A model generated the notes under the pieces. It worked only from the letters and a program-made list of their open reading frames with translations. It did not search any database and was not told the DNA's origin. 64,000 nucleotides of DNA from Paraburkholderia sp. BL9I2N2 (GTDB lineage Bacteria; Pseudomonadota; Gammaproteobacteria; Burkholderiales; Burkholderiaceae). This document shows, one piece after another, positions 9,094 through 17,258 of this stretch. A program made the position numbers and the translations under genes. Location of the stretch: positions 1,860,001 through 1,924,000 of the forward strand of contig NZ_SMGP01000001.1 in NCBI RefSeq assembly GCF_004339745.1, in the 5' to 3' direction. The stretch's first letter is position 1, and every line of letters starts with the position of its first letter.

Positions 9094-9903
9094 ATGAAAC
9101 CGAAGAACATGCTGATGGACACGATGAAGTCGGGCCGCACGGCACTCGGCGTGTGGGCGAACGATCCCGAAACCGCGGAACTGTGCGCGCATCTCGGCTT
9201 CGACTGGATCATGATCGACATGATGTTTACCGGCATGGACTTCCATGACGTGCAGAACATGATCCGCACCTGCGAGGCGGCCGGCATTACGCCGGTCGTG
9301 CGCATGCAGACCAATCCGTGGCATGGCTACGATGCGCGCATTGGCGTCGATCTGTCGCGCTTGCAAGGCCTCGGCGCGGAATACGTGCTGATCTCGCATT
9401 CGGGCCTGCAGGAAATCGACGAAGCGCTCGAAATTGCGCGCGACTGGCACCGGCGCGCGCTCTGGATTCATCCGTTCAACAATCGCGAATGGGAGCAGCG
9501 CACCGACGAGATGGCGCAGGCCACGTACATCATTCCGCACGTGGAGAGCCAGGGCGGCATCGACGACTTCGACAAGGTACTCGATCATCCCGATCTGAAG
9601 ATGTTCTTCTTCGCGATGACCGATCTGTCGAAAGTGCTGGGCGGCAATGCGAAGAAACCGGACTTCAATAGTCCGGATCTGTGGAAGCTGGTGGACCGTG
9701 GTGTGAAGAAAGCGCAACAGCGCGGCATCATGGTCGGCGCTAATACGAGCTACGCCTATACGTTGGAGGAAATGCGCCAGCGGGTCAAACGGCTGCACGA
9801 CGCCGGTATGAACTTCATCATGATTCAGGGCGCGCAGTTCCTGTTTCAGGTCGCGATGATGGAGTTTTTGCCGAACGTGCGCAAAGACCTGGGCCTGGTC
9901 TGA
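9094..9903 (+). CDS. HpcH/HpaI aldolase-family protein with altered catalytic site
   Basis: 269 residues, normal for the class II HpcH/HpaI family (metal-dependent 2-keto acid aldolases). GGAGGAG precedes the ATG. Arg70, the oxyanion residue of HpaI, is kept in VVRMQ, as are the metal ligands Glu151 (HVESQGG) and Asp177 (AMTDLSKVLG). The family motif Asp-x-Glu-His at positions 42-45, which carries the general base His45, reads Asp-Met-Met-Phe here. The protein may therefore use another base, act on a different substrate or catalyse a different lyase step. It is the last gene of the ABC operon, 55 bases after the permease, so it probably cleaves a product of the imported acid. Confidence 0.82.
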   Translation: MKPKNMLMDTMKSGRTALGVWANDPETAELCAHLGFDWIMIDMMFTGMDFHDVQNMIRTCEAAGITPVVRMQTNPWHGYDARIGVDLSRLQGLGAEYVLISHSGLQEIDEALEIARDWHRRALWIHPFNNREWEQRTDEMAQATYIIPHVESQGGIDDFDKVLDHPDLKMFFFAMTDLSKVLGGNAKKPDFNSPDLWKLVDRGVKKAQQRGIMVGANTSYAYTLEEMRQRVKRLHDAGMNFIMIQGAQFLFQVAMMEFLPNVRKDLGLV

Positions 9904-10030
9904 ATGCGCGGTTGCGAACATCGCCATGATGATGCGGCACGCCGGAGGAGGTAACATAAGCCACGCGCGAGGTCACGGGCAAAGCGTGACACCCGTGCCC
10001 CGGTTTGCCGCTGAGGAGACAATCCACGTT

Positions 10031-10969
10031 ATGGCGACGCATTTCGATCTGACCGACATGCAGTTGATGGTGAACATCGGCGAATCATTGAGTCTCACGC
10101 GGGCGGCCGAGAAATCGCACCTGTCGGCGCCCGCGGCCAGCATGCGGATCAAGAACCTCGAAGACTATTTCCGCACACCTTTGCTGTACCGCACCAATCA
10201 GGGCGTGACGCTCACGCGTTCCGGCGAGGAACTGATGCGGCATGCGCGCATTCTGATCGCGCAGGTCGAACAGTTGCACGGCGATATGCAGGAATTCGCG
10301 CGAGGCGTCAAAGGGCGGCTGCGCGTGCTCGGCAATACCACGGCGATGATGGAGGTGATGCCGAACATCCTGAGCCGTTTTCTCGCCTCGCATCCGGATG
10401 TCGACCTCGAACTGCGCGAGAGCGGCAGTCAGGCGATTGCAAGGGCGGTCGCCGACGGCGCCGCCGATCTCGGCATTGTCGCGGGCTGTCCGCCTGCGGA
10501 AAACCTGCGCTACCTGCCTTGCCGCGACGACCGTCTGGTGCTGATCGTGCCGAGCGGTCACGTGCTCGAGGGACGTGACGCGGTGGCGTTCGCCGAGACG
10601 CTCGCGTTCGATTACGTCGGCTTGTCGGAATGGAGTGCGATTCACGCGTTTCTCGTGCGGGCCGCCGCCGAGGCCGGGCGGCCGTTCCGCTTTCGCGCGG
10701 AGATGGGCAATTTCGATGCAGTGTGCCGGATGATCGAGGCGACCGTCGGCATCGGCGTGATTCCCGACTCCGTGGCGCGCAGGCTCGTGCCGACCATGCG
10801 CATCACCGCGATCGCGTTGACCGATAGTTGGGCGTTGCGCCGGCTGCATGTCTGCGTGCGCGACTTCGACGCGCTGCCGCTGTTCGCCCGTGAACTGGTC
10901 GATATGTTCGCGGCCGAAGCGCATGTCGGAAAAGAAGACACGCTGACGGCCGGCACGGCGACGCCTTAG
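10031..10969 (+). CDS. LysR-family transcriptional regulator
   Basis: 312 residues from the ATG at 10031, with GAGGAG about a dozen bases upstream. An earlier start at 9926 would add a low-complexity tail. The winged helix-turn-helix occupies the first 60 residues (SLTRAAEKSHLSAPAASMRI), followed by the usual coiled linker. A periplasmic-binding-like effector domain runs from about residue 90. It follows the aldolase gene on the same strand and may be an additional regulator of the catabolic cluster. Its 3' end overlaps that of the RidA gene on the other strand by four bases. Confidence 0.88.
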   Translation: MATHFDLTDMQLMVNIGESLSLTRAAEKSHLSAPAASMRIKNLEDYFRTPLLYRTNQGVTLTRSGEELMRHARILIAQVEQLHGDMQEFARGVKGRLRVLGNTTAMMEVMPNILSRFLASHPDVDLELRESGSQAIARAVADGAADLGIVAGCPPAENLRYLPCRDDRLVLIVPSGHVLEGRDAVAFAETLAFDYVGLSEWSAIHAFLVRAAAEAGRPFRFRAEMGNFDAVCRMIEATVGIGVIPDSVARRLVPTMRITAIALTDSWALRRLHVCVRDFDALPLFARELVDMFAAEAHVGKEDTLTAGTATP

Positions 10970-11457
10970 CGAACCTCGAAGATTGCCTCAACCTCCACGG
11001 ACGCCGCGGCGGGCAGGGTGGCGACGCCGACCGCCGTCCGTGCATGCCGGCCGCGCTCGCCGAACACCTCGAAGAAAAGATCGGACGCCCCGTTGATCAC
11101 TTTCGGCACGTCCGGATAACCCGGCGTCGCGTACACGAAGCCACCGACGCGGTGGCAACAGAGCACGCGGTCCAGGTCGCCGTCCAGCGCGAGTTGCAAC
11201 GCCGCCAACAGGTTCAGCGCGCAGATCTGCGCGGCTTGCTGTCCGGCTTGAAGGTCATGGACCTCGCCGACCGGACCACTGAATCGCACTTCGCCTTCCC
11301 ATTCGCAGATTTGTCCGGAGAGGAAGATCAACTGGCCCGAGCGTGAAAACGGTTTGAACGCGCCGCGCGGCGCGGGCACGTTCGGCAAGGCGAGGCCAAG
11401 GGCGTTCAGACGGGCGAGGGCCGTACGAGGGGAAGCATTCGATGTGGGCGTGGTCAT
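10966..11457 (-). CDS. RidA/YjgF/UK114 family protein
   Basis: About 163 residues from the ATG at 11457 (170 from an ATG at 11478; neither has a clear ribosome site). RidA proteins hydrolyse reactive enamine/imine intermediates made by PLP enzymes and so prevent 2-aminoacrylate damage. The family core shows FSRSGQLIFLSGQICEW near residue 45 and ends with LPAAASVEVEAIFEVR. The Arg that binds the carboxylate in true RidA proteins is not evident at the expected place before the final strand, so deaminase activity is uncertain. Convergent with the LysR gene. Confidence 0.82.
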   Translation of the reverse strand: MTTPTSNASPRTALARLNALGLALPNVPAPRGAFKPFSRSGQLIFLSGQICEWEGEVRFSGPVGEVHDLQAGQQAAQICALNLLAALQLALDGDLDRVLCCHRVGGFVYATPGYPDVPKVINGASDLFFEVFGERGRHARTAVGVATLPAAASVEVEAIFEVR

Positions 11458-11677
11458 GGCGGTGTTGAAGGTTTCCATTGAGGTGAAAGCCGGCGGGCGT
11501 TCGGAGCTGGTCAGGCGTTGGTCGATGCGAAGCGATCCGGTAGGCAAATCATGACACGACCGGGCGCTGGTGAGAAACGTGTGAAGCATGCTCGACGCTT
11601 CCATGCGAGCTAACGGCAACGATATACACCCGCGCGGGCGTATGATTTCGCAACCTCTGCCAAACAGGAGCCGCCCC

Positions 11678-12007
11678 ATGCAACCGCGTGTCCATCTTCT
11701 CTTCATTACCATATTGGCCGGTGCATTGAGTGCCTGCGCGCAGACCGGCCCCGTCGAATTCTCCGCCTCGGGCGCCGACGCGCCGATGCTCAATCAGGCA
11801 AGCGATATGGACTTCGGTCCGATGGACAGGACGATCGCGCAATGCAAAACGGTGTCGCGCAACGCGGGCCCGGGTCAATGCACGAAGGTTCGCGCTTACG
11901 AATCGTGCATGAAGAGCAAAGGCTACATTACCGTGCTCGGGCCGGAAAACCCGCAAGGCTGCGGCGACCCGGAATGGGAGAAGGATGTGCGGAAGTGGCT
12001 TCAGTGA
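11678..12007 (+). CDS. Small putative lipoprotein
   Basis: 109 residues starting at the ATG at 11678, which has AGGAG seven bases upstream. The N-terminus has a basic residue, a hydrophobic core and a lipobox LSAC at about residues 17-20, so it should be lipidated and held in the outer or inner membrane. The mature part carries further cysteines (in AQCKTV, GQCTKV, ESCMKS and GCGDP) that could form disulfides. No known domain is recognised. It stands alone between a divergent ridA gene and an SDR remnant. Confidence 0.7.
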   Translation: MQPRVHLLFITILAGALSACAQTGPVEFSASGADAPMLNQASDMDFGPMDRTIAQCKTVSRNAGPGQCTKVRAYESCMKSKGYITVLGPENPQGCGDPEWEKDVRKWLQ

Positions 12008-12068
12008 GGAGTTCATTGCGCAAGCCCTGTCAGCACGCATGAAATCCCGGCGCGAGAGAACGACATGA

Positions 12069-12161
12069 GTCGCCAGCGCCGCCGCTTTTCTGGCGAGCGA
12101 CGACTCGGCCTTGATGTCGGGCGCGAATCTGGTCGTTGACGGAGGATGGACGGCGGGTTGA
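12069..12161 (+). pseudogene. Remnant of a short-chain dehydrogenase/reductase C-terminus
   Basis: The frame from 12069 reads VASAAAFLASDDS and, a few codons on, NLVVDGGWTAG before TGA 12159-12161. This is the highly conserved C-terminal block of classical SDR oxidoreductases (family pattern AxxxxFLASD...GxxxxVDGG). A stop codon (12066-12068) lies directly upstream in the same frame and no Rossmann fold or YxxxK motif is present, so only the last 30 or so codons of a lost gene survive. The rest of the stretch to 12271 holds no recognisable gene. Confidence 0.75.
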
Positions 12162-12271
12162 ATCACACGGGTGATCGAAGTGGCGCGGCCGGCCAACCGG
12201 AGCGTGTGCGGATCAGCAACGATCTGGGCGCGCCCGAAACAGATGCCGAAGCGCACACGCGCCAAGGCTAA

Positions 12272-13414
12272 CTAACTCGCGCAAAGCGCCACAATCTCCG
12301 CCGCCGACGCCTCCTCACGCGCCAGGGTTCGCCGGTCCATCCATTCGAAGCGGCCCGACGCGAGTGCTTTGCCGCTGACCACCACGCGTTGCCGGCATGC
12401 GATCAACTCGGCGTCGGCGAGCTTTTTTCCGGCTTGCGCCAGACGATCGTCGACCAGCACGCTCAATCCTTTTGCTTGCAGTTCGCGTTGCAGCGCCTGG
12501 GCGGCCTCCTGCCGTTCCTGACGCTCCCAGTCGATGACGGTGAGCACGACGTCGAAGGTGTTCAACGACTCGCTGCCCCAAAAGCCGCGCTCGTCGCGCT
12601 GCCGGCTGAGGAGCAACATGGCGAGGCGTGAAACGCCCACGCCGAAGCAGCCCATTCTGACGAATTCGCCTTTGGCGTTCACCAGTCCCATAGCCTTGGA
12701 GTAACGGTCGCCCAGGTCGAAAATGTGCGCACATTCGAGTGATTTCTTGCCGTCGGTCTCGTCCTCGCCGAGTTCGCTGAGGACATGAAACTCCTCCGAG
12801 CTTTGGCCGCCGATTTCCCCGTTGTCGCTGGACTTGACGATGGCGGCGAGCCCCAGTCGCCTGAAGATGCGCTGATAGGCTTCACGAACGGCCTCATATG
12901 CTGCGCGCGCGCCGTCTTCCGTGGCATTGAAGGCGTAGCCGTCTTTCATGATGAACTCCTTGGCGCGTGCGAGGCCGCCGCGCGTCCTCAGTTCGTCGCG
13001 GTATTTGTTGCCGAACTGATAGAGGCCCAGACTCATGTCCGTCCTGTTGTAGTGCGTCTTGACCATGTTGGTGGCCAATTCCTCGCATGTGGCGCCGAGG
13101 CAAAAGAGCCGGCCGGAGCGGCTCGTGAGCCGCATCAGCTCGTCGCCATACACGTCCAGTCGCCCGGTTTGCCGCCACAGATCGGCGTCCTGCAACAGGC
13201 TCATCTGGATTTCGCAAAAGCCGGCGCGCTCCATCTCCTCGCGCACGACGCTCTCGACGCGCCGCTGCGCTCTCAGGCCGAGCGACATCCAGGAGTAAAG
13301 TCCCGCGGCGTCCTGATGGACGAGGCATGCCTTGCGGGCGAGGTCGGTCAGTTCCAGCCGGGTGTTGTCCTGCTCGAAGAAACTGTTGGCGAAAAAATGC
13401 TGTGAGAATTTCAT
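12272..13414 (-). CDS. Prolyl-tRNA-synthetase-like protein lacking the INS editing domain
   Basis: 380 residues against about 570 for bacterial ProRS. The class II catalytic core and the C-terminal anticodon-binding domain (from about residue 290) are present. The insertion that carries the editing site is missing, since the chain passes directly from SELGEDET to ECAHIFDLG. Motif 2 is YRDELRTRGGL...KEFIMKDGY and motif 3 is MGCFGVGVSRL. The almost invariant THEE of ProRS reads TCEE, and the Arg before EF is Lys. CCGGAGC precedes the ATG. A leader ORF and terminator lie upstream. It could be a second ProRS, a resistance-type synthetase or a protein charging something other than tRNA. A housekeeping proS is presumably elsewhere. 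Confidence 0.82.
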   Translation of the reverse strand: MKFSQHFFANSFFEQDNTRLELTDLARKACLVHQDAAGLYSWMSLGLRAQRRVESVVREEMERAGFCEIQMSLLQDADLWRQTGRLDVYGDELMRLTSRSGRLFCLGATCEELATNMVKTHYNRTDMSLGLYQFGNKYRDELRTRGGLARAKEFIMKDGYAFNATEDGARAAYEAVREAYQRIFRRLGLAAIVKSSDNGEIGGQSSEEFHVLSELGEDETDGKKSLECAHIFDLGDRYSKAMGLVNAKGEFVRMGCFGVGVSRLAMLLLSRQRDERGFWGSESLNTFDVVLTVIDWERQERQEAAQALQRELQAKGLSVLVDDRLAQAGKKLADAELIACRQRVVVSGKALASGRFEWMDRRTLAREEASAAEIVALCAS

Positions 13415-13460
13415 GATGTGCTCCGGATTCAGAATTCAGCGTAAAAACAGGCCTGAAATG

Positions 13461-13484
13461 AAAAAACGCCCGCAAGGGGCGTCC
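13461..13484 (-). terminator. Rho-independent terminator in the leader of the ProRS-like gene
   Basis: Read on the minus strand, ACGCCC-CTTGC-GGGCGT is followed at once by a run of T. The stem has six G/C-rich pairs with a five-base loop. It ends about 47 bases before the ATG of the ProRS-like gene and begins 33 bases after the leader ORF stop, which is the position of an attenuator rather than an operon-end terminator. The foot of the stem (TCCGG at 13483-13487) could pair with CCGGA in the leader hairpin. Confidence 0.72.
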
Positions 13485-13516
13485 GGATCATCGATTCTCA
13501 CGCGAGGCGCAGGCGC

Positions 13517-13612
13517 TTAGCCTCCCTGTCGCGCATATTGAGTTCTCGAGCAGACTCCGGCCGCCATAGCGGGCACCGGAGGTCGTTGCGGGAGAATGCT
13601 CAAAAAGTCCAT
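13517..13612 (-). CDS. Putative proline-rich leader peptide (31 aa)
   Basis: A 31-codon ORF starting MDFLSILPQRPPVP and ending in RQGG, upstream of the ProRS-like gene and before the leader terminator. Four of its first 14 codons encode proline (CCG, CCT, CCG, CCC). The RNA over the proline codons can fold: CTCCGG (13581-13576) pairs with CCGGAG (13560-13555). This resembles leaders whose ribosome stalling controls downstream transcription. A clear Shine-Dalgarno sequence is not visible, which is the main weakness. No coding function beyond regulation is proposed. Confidence 0.45.
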   Translation of the reverse strand: MDFLSILPQRPPVPAMAAGVCSRTQYARQGG

Positions 13613-13794
13613 GATGTTCTGCTGCTCGTGCTGTACTCGTTTCTATTCAATAGCGGGGATACTGCGCCGACATGATCGAGACGGATCGCGGGTTCGCTTC
13701 CTCGTCTTTCATTAGTTGCTACTCTGCACGAAACGCGGCGTGGCTGCAACCCCGCCTCGCCATTGTCCGGGGCATAGGGGCACTGCGTGTACTG

Positions 13795-14544
13795 TTACTC
13801 AGGTTCGCCAAGTGTGCGCCTCAATGCCGTGAAGAACAGTTCCGACTGCGCCCGCTCGCTTTGCACCTGATTTGCCACGCGAGCCGCAAGGGCAGGGTCC
13901 ACCGGCTTCAGTGGCCGCCCCGTGGAAAGCGCCAACACCTGGCTTTGGCAAGCCCGCTCCAGATAGTAAAGATCATCGTACGCGTAGTCGATGCGCTCGC
14001 CGCACACCACCACGCCGTGGTTGCCGAGGAATACGATGTCGCTGCCATTCATTGCATGCGCGATCCGTTCGCCTTCTCCGGCATCCAGTGCCAGGCCGTT
14101 GTACTCGCGGTCCAGTGCGATCCGGCCGTGAAAGCGCATTGCGTTTTGCGACAGCGTGGTATCGAGGCCGCAGTCTTCGGTCAGCGTCAACGCCGTCGCG
14201 TAGGGCATATGCGTATGCAGCACGCAATGCTTGCCCGCGATGTTATGGACCGCCGCGTGGATGAACATGGCGGTGGGCTCGACCTCGTGCCGGCCGGCGA
14301 CGCGATTGCCGAGACCGTCCACGATGACGATGTCGTCCGCCGTGATTTCGCTCCACATCAGGCCGCGCGGATTCAGCAGGAAGAGGCCGCGGTTTCCGGG
14401 CAGTGCGATACTGAAGTGATTGCATATCCCTTCGCCGAGACCGTGATGCGCGGCGGCACGCAGTGCCAGCGCAAGATTCTGCCGCAGGGCGACGACTTCC
14501 GGGGCGTGAAAGATGGCGTCTTCAACAACCGGGGTAGCTTTCAT
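13795..14544 (-). CDS. Class II aldolase/adducin family protein
   Basis: 249 residues, the usual size for the family of Zn-dependent sugar-phosphate aldolases and related decarboxylases. Metal-binding histidines appear in HTHMPYATAL (about residues 110-119), and GNHGVVV lies near residue 175. A catalytic Glu of the fuculose-phosphate aldolase kind is not obvious. It lies 85 bases downstream of the M20 amidohydrolase gene on the same strand, at the end of the diaminopropionate ammonia-lyase unit, so it may process a carbon fragment released there. The substrate is unknown. Confidence 0.82.
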   Translation of the reverse strand: MKATPVVEDAIFHAPEVVALRQNLALALRAAAHHGLGEGICNHFSIALPGNRGLFLLNPRGLMWSEITADDIVIVDGLGNRVAGRHEVEPTAMFIHAAVHNIAGKHCVLHTHMPYATALTLTEDCGLDTTLSQNAMRFHGRIALDREYNGLALDAGEGERIAHAMNGSDIVFLGNHGVVVCGERIDYAYDDLYYLERACQSQVLALSTGRPLKPVDPALAARVANQVQSERAQSELFFTALRRTLGEPE

Positions 14545-14629
14545 GGCGGTGTCCGCGTTCGTAATGATGTGGAGGAGGCGGCCCTTATCGCCCGACTCTC
14601 GACAAACATTGACGAGCTTATCAGCGGCT

Positions 14630-15793
14630 TCAGGCGAGAGGTAGTGCGAGCCTCGCTATTTCCGCGAAGTATCGCGCGCCGGTTAGCAAAATATCATCAT
14701 TGAAGTCATAGGTTGAATTATGCAACGGCACGCCGCCCGTCTTGCCCGTATCCCCGTTGCCGATGAAAGCAAAGTTGCCCGGCACGACCTGCAGGAAGGC
14801 GCCGAAGTCCTCGGAGATCATCATGGGCTGCACGTTGGCTTCGACGTTTTCAGCGCCGACGATATTGCGAGCCGCCGAGACCGCAAGCTCCACATAATCC
14901 CCCGAGTTCACGGTCGGTGCAAATTCGTGCGTGTATTCGAACGAGCACTGCGCCCCGTGCGCGTGGCAGATCCCTTCGCTGATTTCTCGCATGCGGGTGG
15001 CGAGCATGTGCTGCACCTCCGGCGCGTAGCTGCGCGTGTCGCCTTTGATCGTCACATTCGACGGGATGACGTTGCGAATGCCGTCCGTGATGAACTCGGT
15101 GCAGGAAATCACCGCCTGTAAGCCCGGATCCAGGTTGCGCGAAACGATGGTCTGAAGCGCCAGCACGATTTGCGACGCGATCACGATGGGATCCACGCCC
15201 ATGTGCGGCCGCGCCGCGTGCGTGCCGCGCGCCTTGATATGGATGACGAAGTTATCCTCGCTCGCCATGATTCCGCCGGCTCGGGTCGCGAATGTGCCGG
15301 CCCGCTGGCCCGGCATATTGTGCGCACCGAAAATTGCGTCGACAGGGAAGCGCTCGAAGAGTCCGTCGCTCATCATCGCTTTTGCGCCGCGGCCGTGTTC
15401 CTCCGCCGGCTGGAAGATAAACCGCACCGTACCGTTGAAGTCTCGCCGCTCGCAAAGCAGGCGCGCCGCGCCGAGGATCATGGACATATGGCCGTCGTGA
15501 CCACACGCGTGCATCTTGCCGTGCGTACACGACGCGTGCGAACGGTCAGGCGCGTTTTCGAGGATATTGAGCGCGTCCATATCGGCACGCAGTCCGATCA
15601 CGCCTTTTCCCGGCCCAACGGTGAGATTGGCGACGAGTCCGGTACCGCCGATTCCACGGTGGACTTCGAGGCCGAGCGTTTGCAGAATGTTCGCCACGTA
15701 ATCGGCGGTCGCGACTTCCTCGAAGCCGGTTTCCGGATGCTGGTGCAGATGCTGACGCCAGCTTTTCAACTGCGATTGCAGGGACGTTTCCAT
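14630..15793 (-). CDS. M20-family amidohydrolase/peptidase (hippurate-hydrolase-like)
   Basis: 387 residues, typical for M20D metallo-amidohydrolases that remove acyl groups from amino acids. Metal ligands are visible in MHACGHDGHM near residue 95, in the PAEEHGRGAK segment and in the C-terminal SEDFGAF. The dimerisation lid lies in the middle. AGGAT precedes the start. It is 39 bases downstream of the diaminopropionate ammonia-lyase gene. The same pairing (ygeX-ygeY) exists in E. coli, so this enzyme probably deacylates an N-acyl-diaminopropionate or related amino acid for the lyase. The acyl group is not known. Confidence 0.88.
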   Translation of the reverse strand: METSLQSQLKSWRQHLHQHPETGFEEVATADYVANILQTLGLEVHRGIGGTGLVANLTVGPGKGVIGLRADMDALNILENAPDRSHASCTHGKMHACGHDGHMSMILGAARLLCERRDFNGTVRFIFQPAEEHGRGAKAMMSDGLFERFPVDAIFGAHNMPGQRAGTFATRAGGIMASEDNFVIHIKARGTHAARPHMGVDPIVIASQIVLALQTIVSRNLDPGLQAVISCTEFITDGIRNVIPSNVTIKGDTRSYAPEVQHMLATRMREISEGICHAHGAQCSFEYTHEFAPTVNSGDYVELAVSAARNIVGAENVEANVQPMMISEDFGAFLQVVPGNFAFIGNGDTGKTGGVPLHNSTYDFNDDILLTGARYFAEIARLALPLA

Positions 15794-15832
15794 GGTTTCA
15801 GATCCTGTTCGAATTCAATGCATGCCGACGCG

Positions 15833-17080
15833 TCATGCCATATCCGCCGATGAGTGAGCAAGATGGCCGAGCCAATCGGCCTGACGCTCCAGCACCGACG
15901 CAGCGGTTTCGCCCACGCATTGCGCGTAGACGGAGGGCGCGGTCGCACCTTCCGTGCTGATGACGAGCACGCGCGAATCCGCATTCAGTCCGACTGCTCG
16001 CGCCAGGTTCGCGTCGCTCATTAAAGCGGTCAGGCCTGCGAAACCCGCAGCGCCCGACTCGCCAACCACTAGCGGCACATCGCGCGCGGAGCCGGCGGCC
16101 AATGTGCGCATGGCAGTGATCGCGTCGTCGTCCTGGATGGTCATGAAGTGATCGATGCAAGGCTGCAGGATTTTCCACGCGAGCGGCGATGTCTCGCCGC
16201 AAGCCAGCCCGGCCATAAGAGAATCGATCGCTCCGCTAGCTCTCGTCGCGCGGCCCTCGAGCGCGCTTTGATACAGGCAATCGGCCTGTTGCGGCTCGAC
16301 CACCACGAAGTGCGGCCGATCCGCGCCATAGGTCTCCCACAGAAAGCTCGCGATACCCGCGGCAAGGCCGCCCACGCCGCCTTGCAGAAAGACGTGGGTG
16401 AATGCCGGGACGTGCTGATCGCTGGCGCTTTGCTCGATGATTTCGGCGACCACGGTTCCGTATCCCTGCATCACGTCGCGAGGAATGTCCTCATAGCCTT
16501 CGTACGAGGTATCCGACACGACATGCCAGCCGTTTGCAGCAGCAAGGCGGGCTGCCTCTTCGACCGACTCGTCGTAGTTGCCCGCGATGCGGATGATCTT
16601 CGCGCCGTACGCGGCGATCGCCTGCTCGCGTTCGACGCTCACATTGGCATGCAGCACGATCACGCATTCACAGCCGACCGTTTGCGCGGCCGCCGCCAAC
16701 GCCTTGCCGTGGTTACCGTCCGTTGCGCTGATCACCGTCAGATGGGTGAGCATGTCCTTGCAGCGTCCCTCGATCACGGCAACTGCGTCGAGGTCGTGCA
16801 TCGGCCAAAGGCGCAGGATCAGCCGGACCAGTGCGATGGGTGCGCCCAGCGCCTTGAAGCTGCCGAGTGGGGAACGCACGGACTCGTCTTTCACGCACAG
16901 CTTCGCGACGCCGAGTCGCGCCGCGGCATCGGGTAAATCCCGGAGCGGCGTTGCCTTTGGATTGAGGTGATCCCAATGTGACAGCCATGCACGGCTTTGC
17001 TGGGCCGCCGCAACGTTCAGGATCTGCGTCAGGTCATTGGGGTAGCAGGTACGCGACGCATGCTTGTTGGCGATGAGCAT
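15833..17080 (-). CDS. dpaL: Diaminopropionate ammonia-lyase (PLP enzyme)
   Basis: 415 residues, close to E. coli YgeX. The enzyme converts 2,3-diaminopropionate to pyruvate and two ammonia. The PLP lysine is Lys76 in GSFKALGAP. Asp121 in ATDGNHG and Asp190 in VVSDTSYEG match the two acidic residues that act on the D- and L-isomers in the characterised enzyme. The glycine loop GGVGGLAAG binds the cofactor phosphate. It heads a leftward unit with M20 amidohydrolase and class II aldolase genes and is divergent from an Lrp regulator. The RidA protein further left could clear its aminoacrylate intermediate. Confidence 0.9.
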   Translation of the reverse strand: MLIANKHASRTCYPNDLTQILNVAAAQQSRAWLSHWDHLNPKATPLRDLPDAAARLGVAKLCVKDESVRSPLGSFKALGAPIALVRLILRLWPMHDLDAVAVIEGRCKDMLTHLTVISATDGNHGKALAAAAQTVGCECVIVLHANVSVEREQAIAAYGAKIIRIAGNYDESVEEAARLAAANGWHVVSDTSYEGYEDIPRDVMQGYGTVVAEIIEQSASDQHVPAFTHVFLQGGVGGLAAGIASFLWETYGADRPHFVVVEPQQADCLYQSALEGRATRASGAIDSLMAGLACGETSPLAWKILQPCIDHFMTIQDDDAITAMRTLAAGSARDVPLVVGESGAAGFAGLTALMSDANLARAVGLNADSRVLVISTEGATAPSVYAQCVGETAASVLERQADWLGHLAHSSADMA

Positions 17081-17258
17081 TGCAATTCGACTCCGGAAAG
17101 ACGGTTGGACAAAGTGATTTCAGTCGGGAAAAGGGCGGGACGCCGTCCTCGACATGTCACCTTCCACCAAAATAATATTGCTTGATCCGCGCCGATATGA
17201 CGCAAAATGCAGGCTCTTTATGAAAAAAAATCTCATTTAACCGGGTTGAAGCACGACT
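17081..17258. promoter_or_regulatory. AT-rich divergent promoter region between dpaL and the lrp-type gene
   Basis: This 178-base gap is markedly A/T-rich for the window, with AAAATAATATT around 17168-17178 and an A-tract around 17222-17230. Lrp/AsnC proteins favour such flexible, A/T-rich DNA. The position suggests that the divergent regulator controls both itself and the dpaL unit. No single operator can be fixed. Confidence 0.4.
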
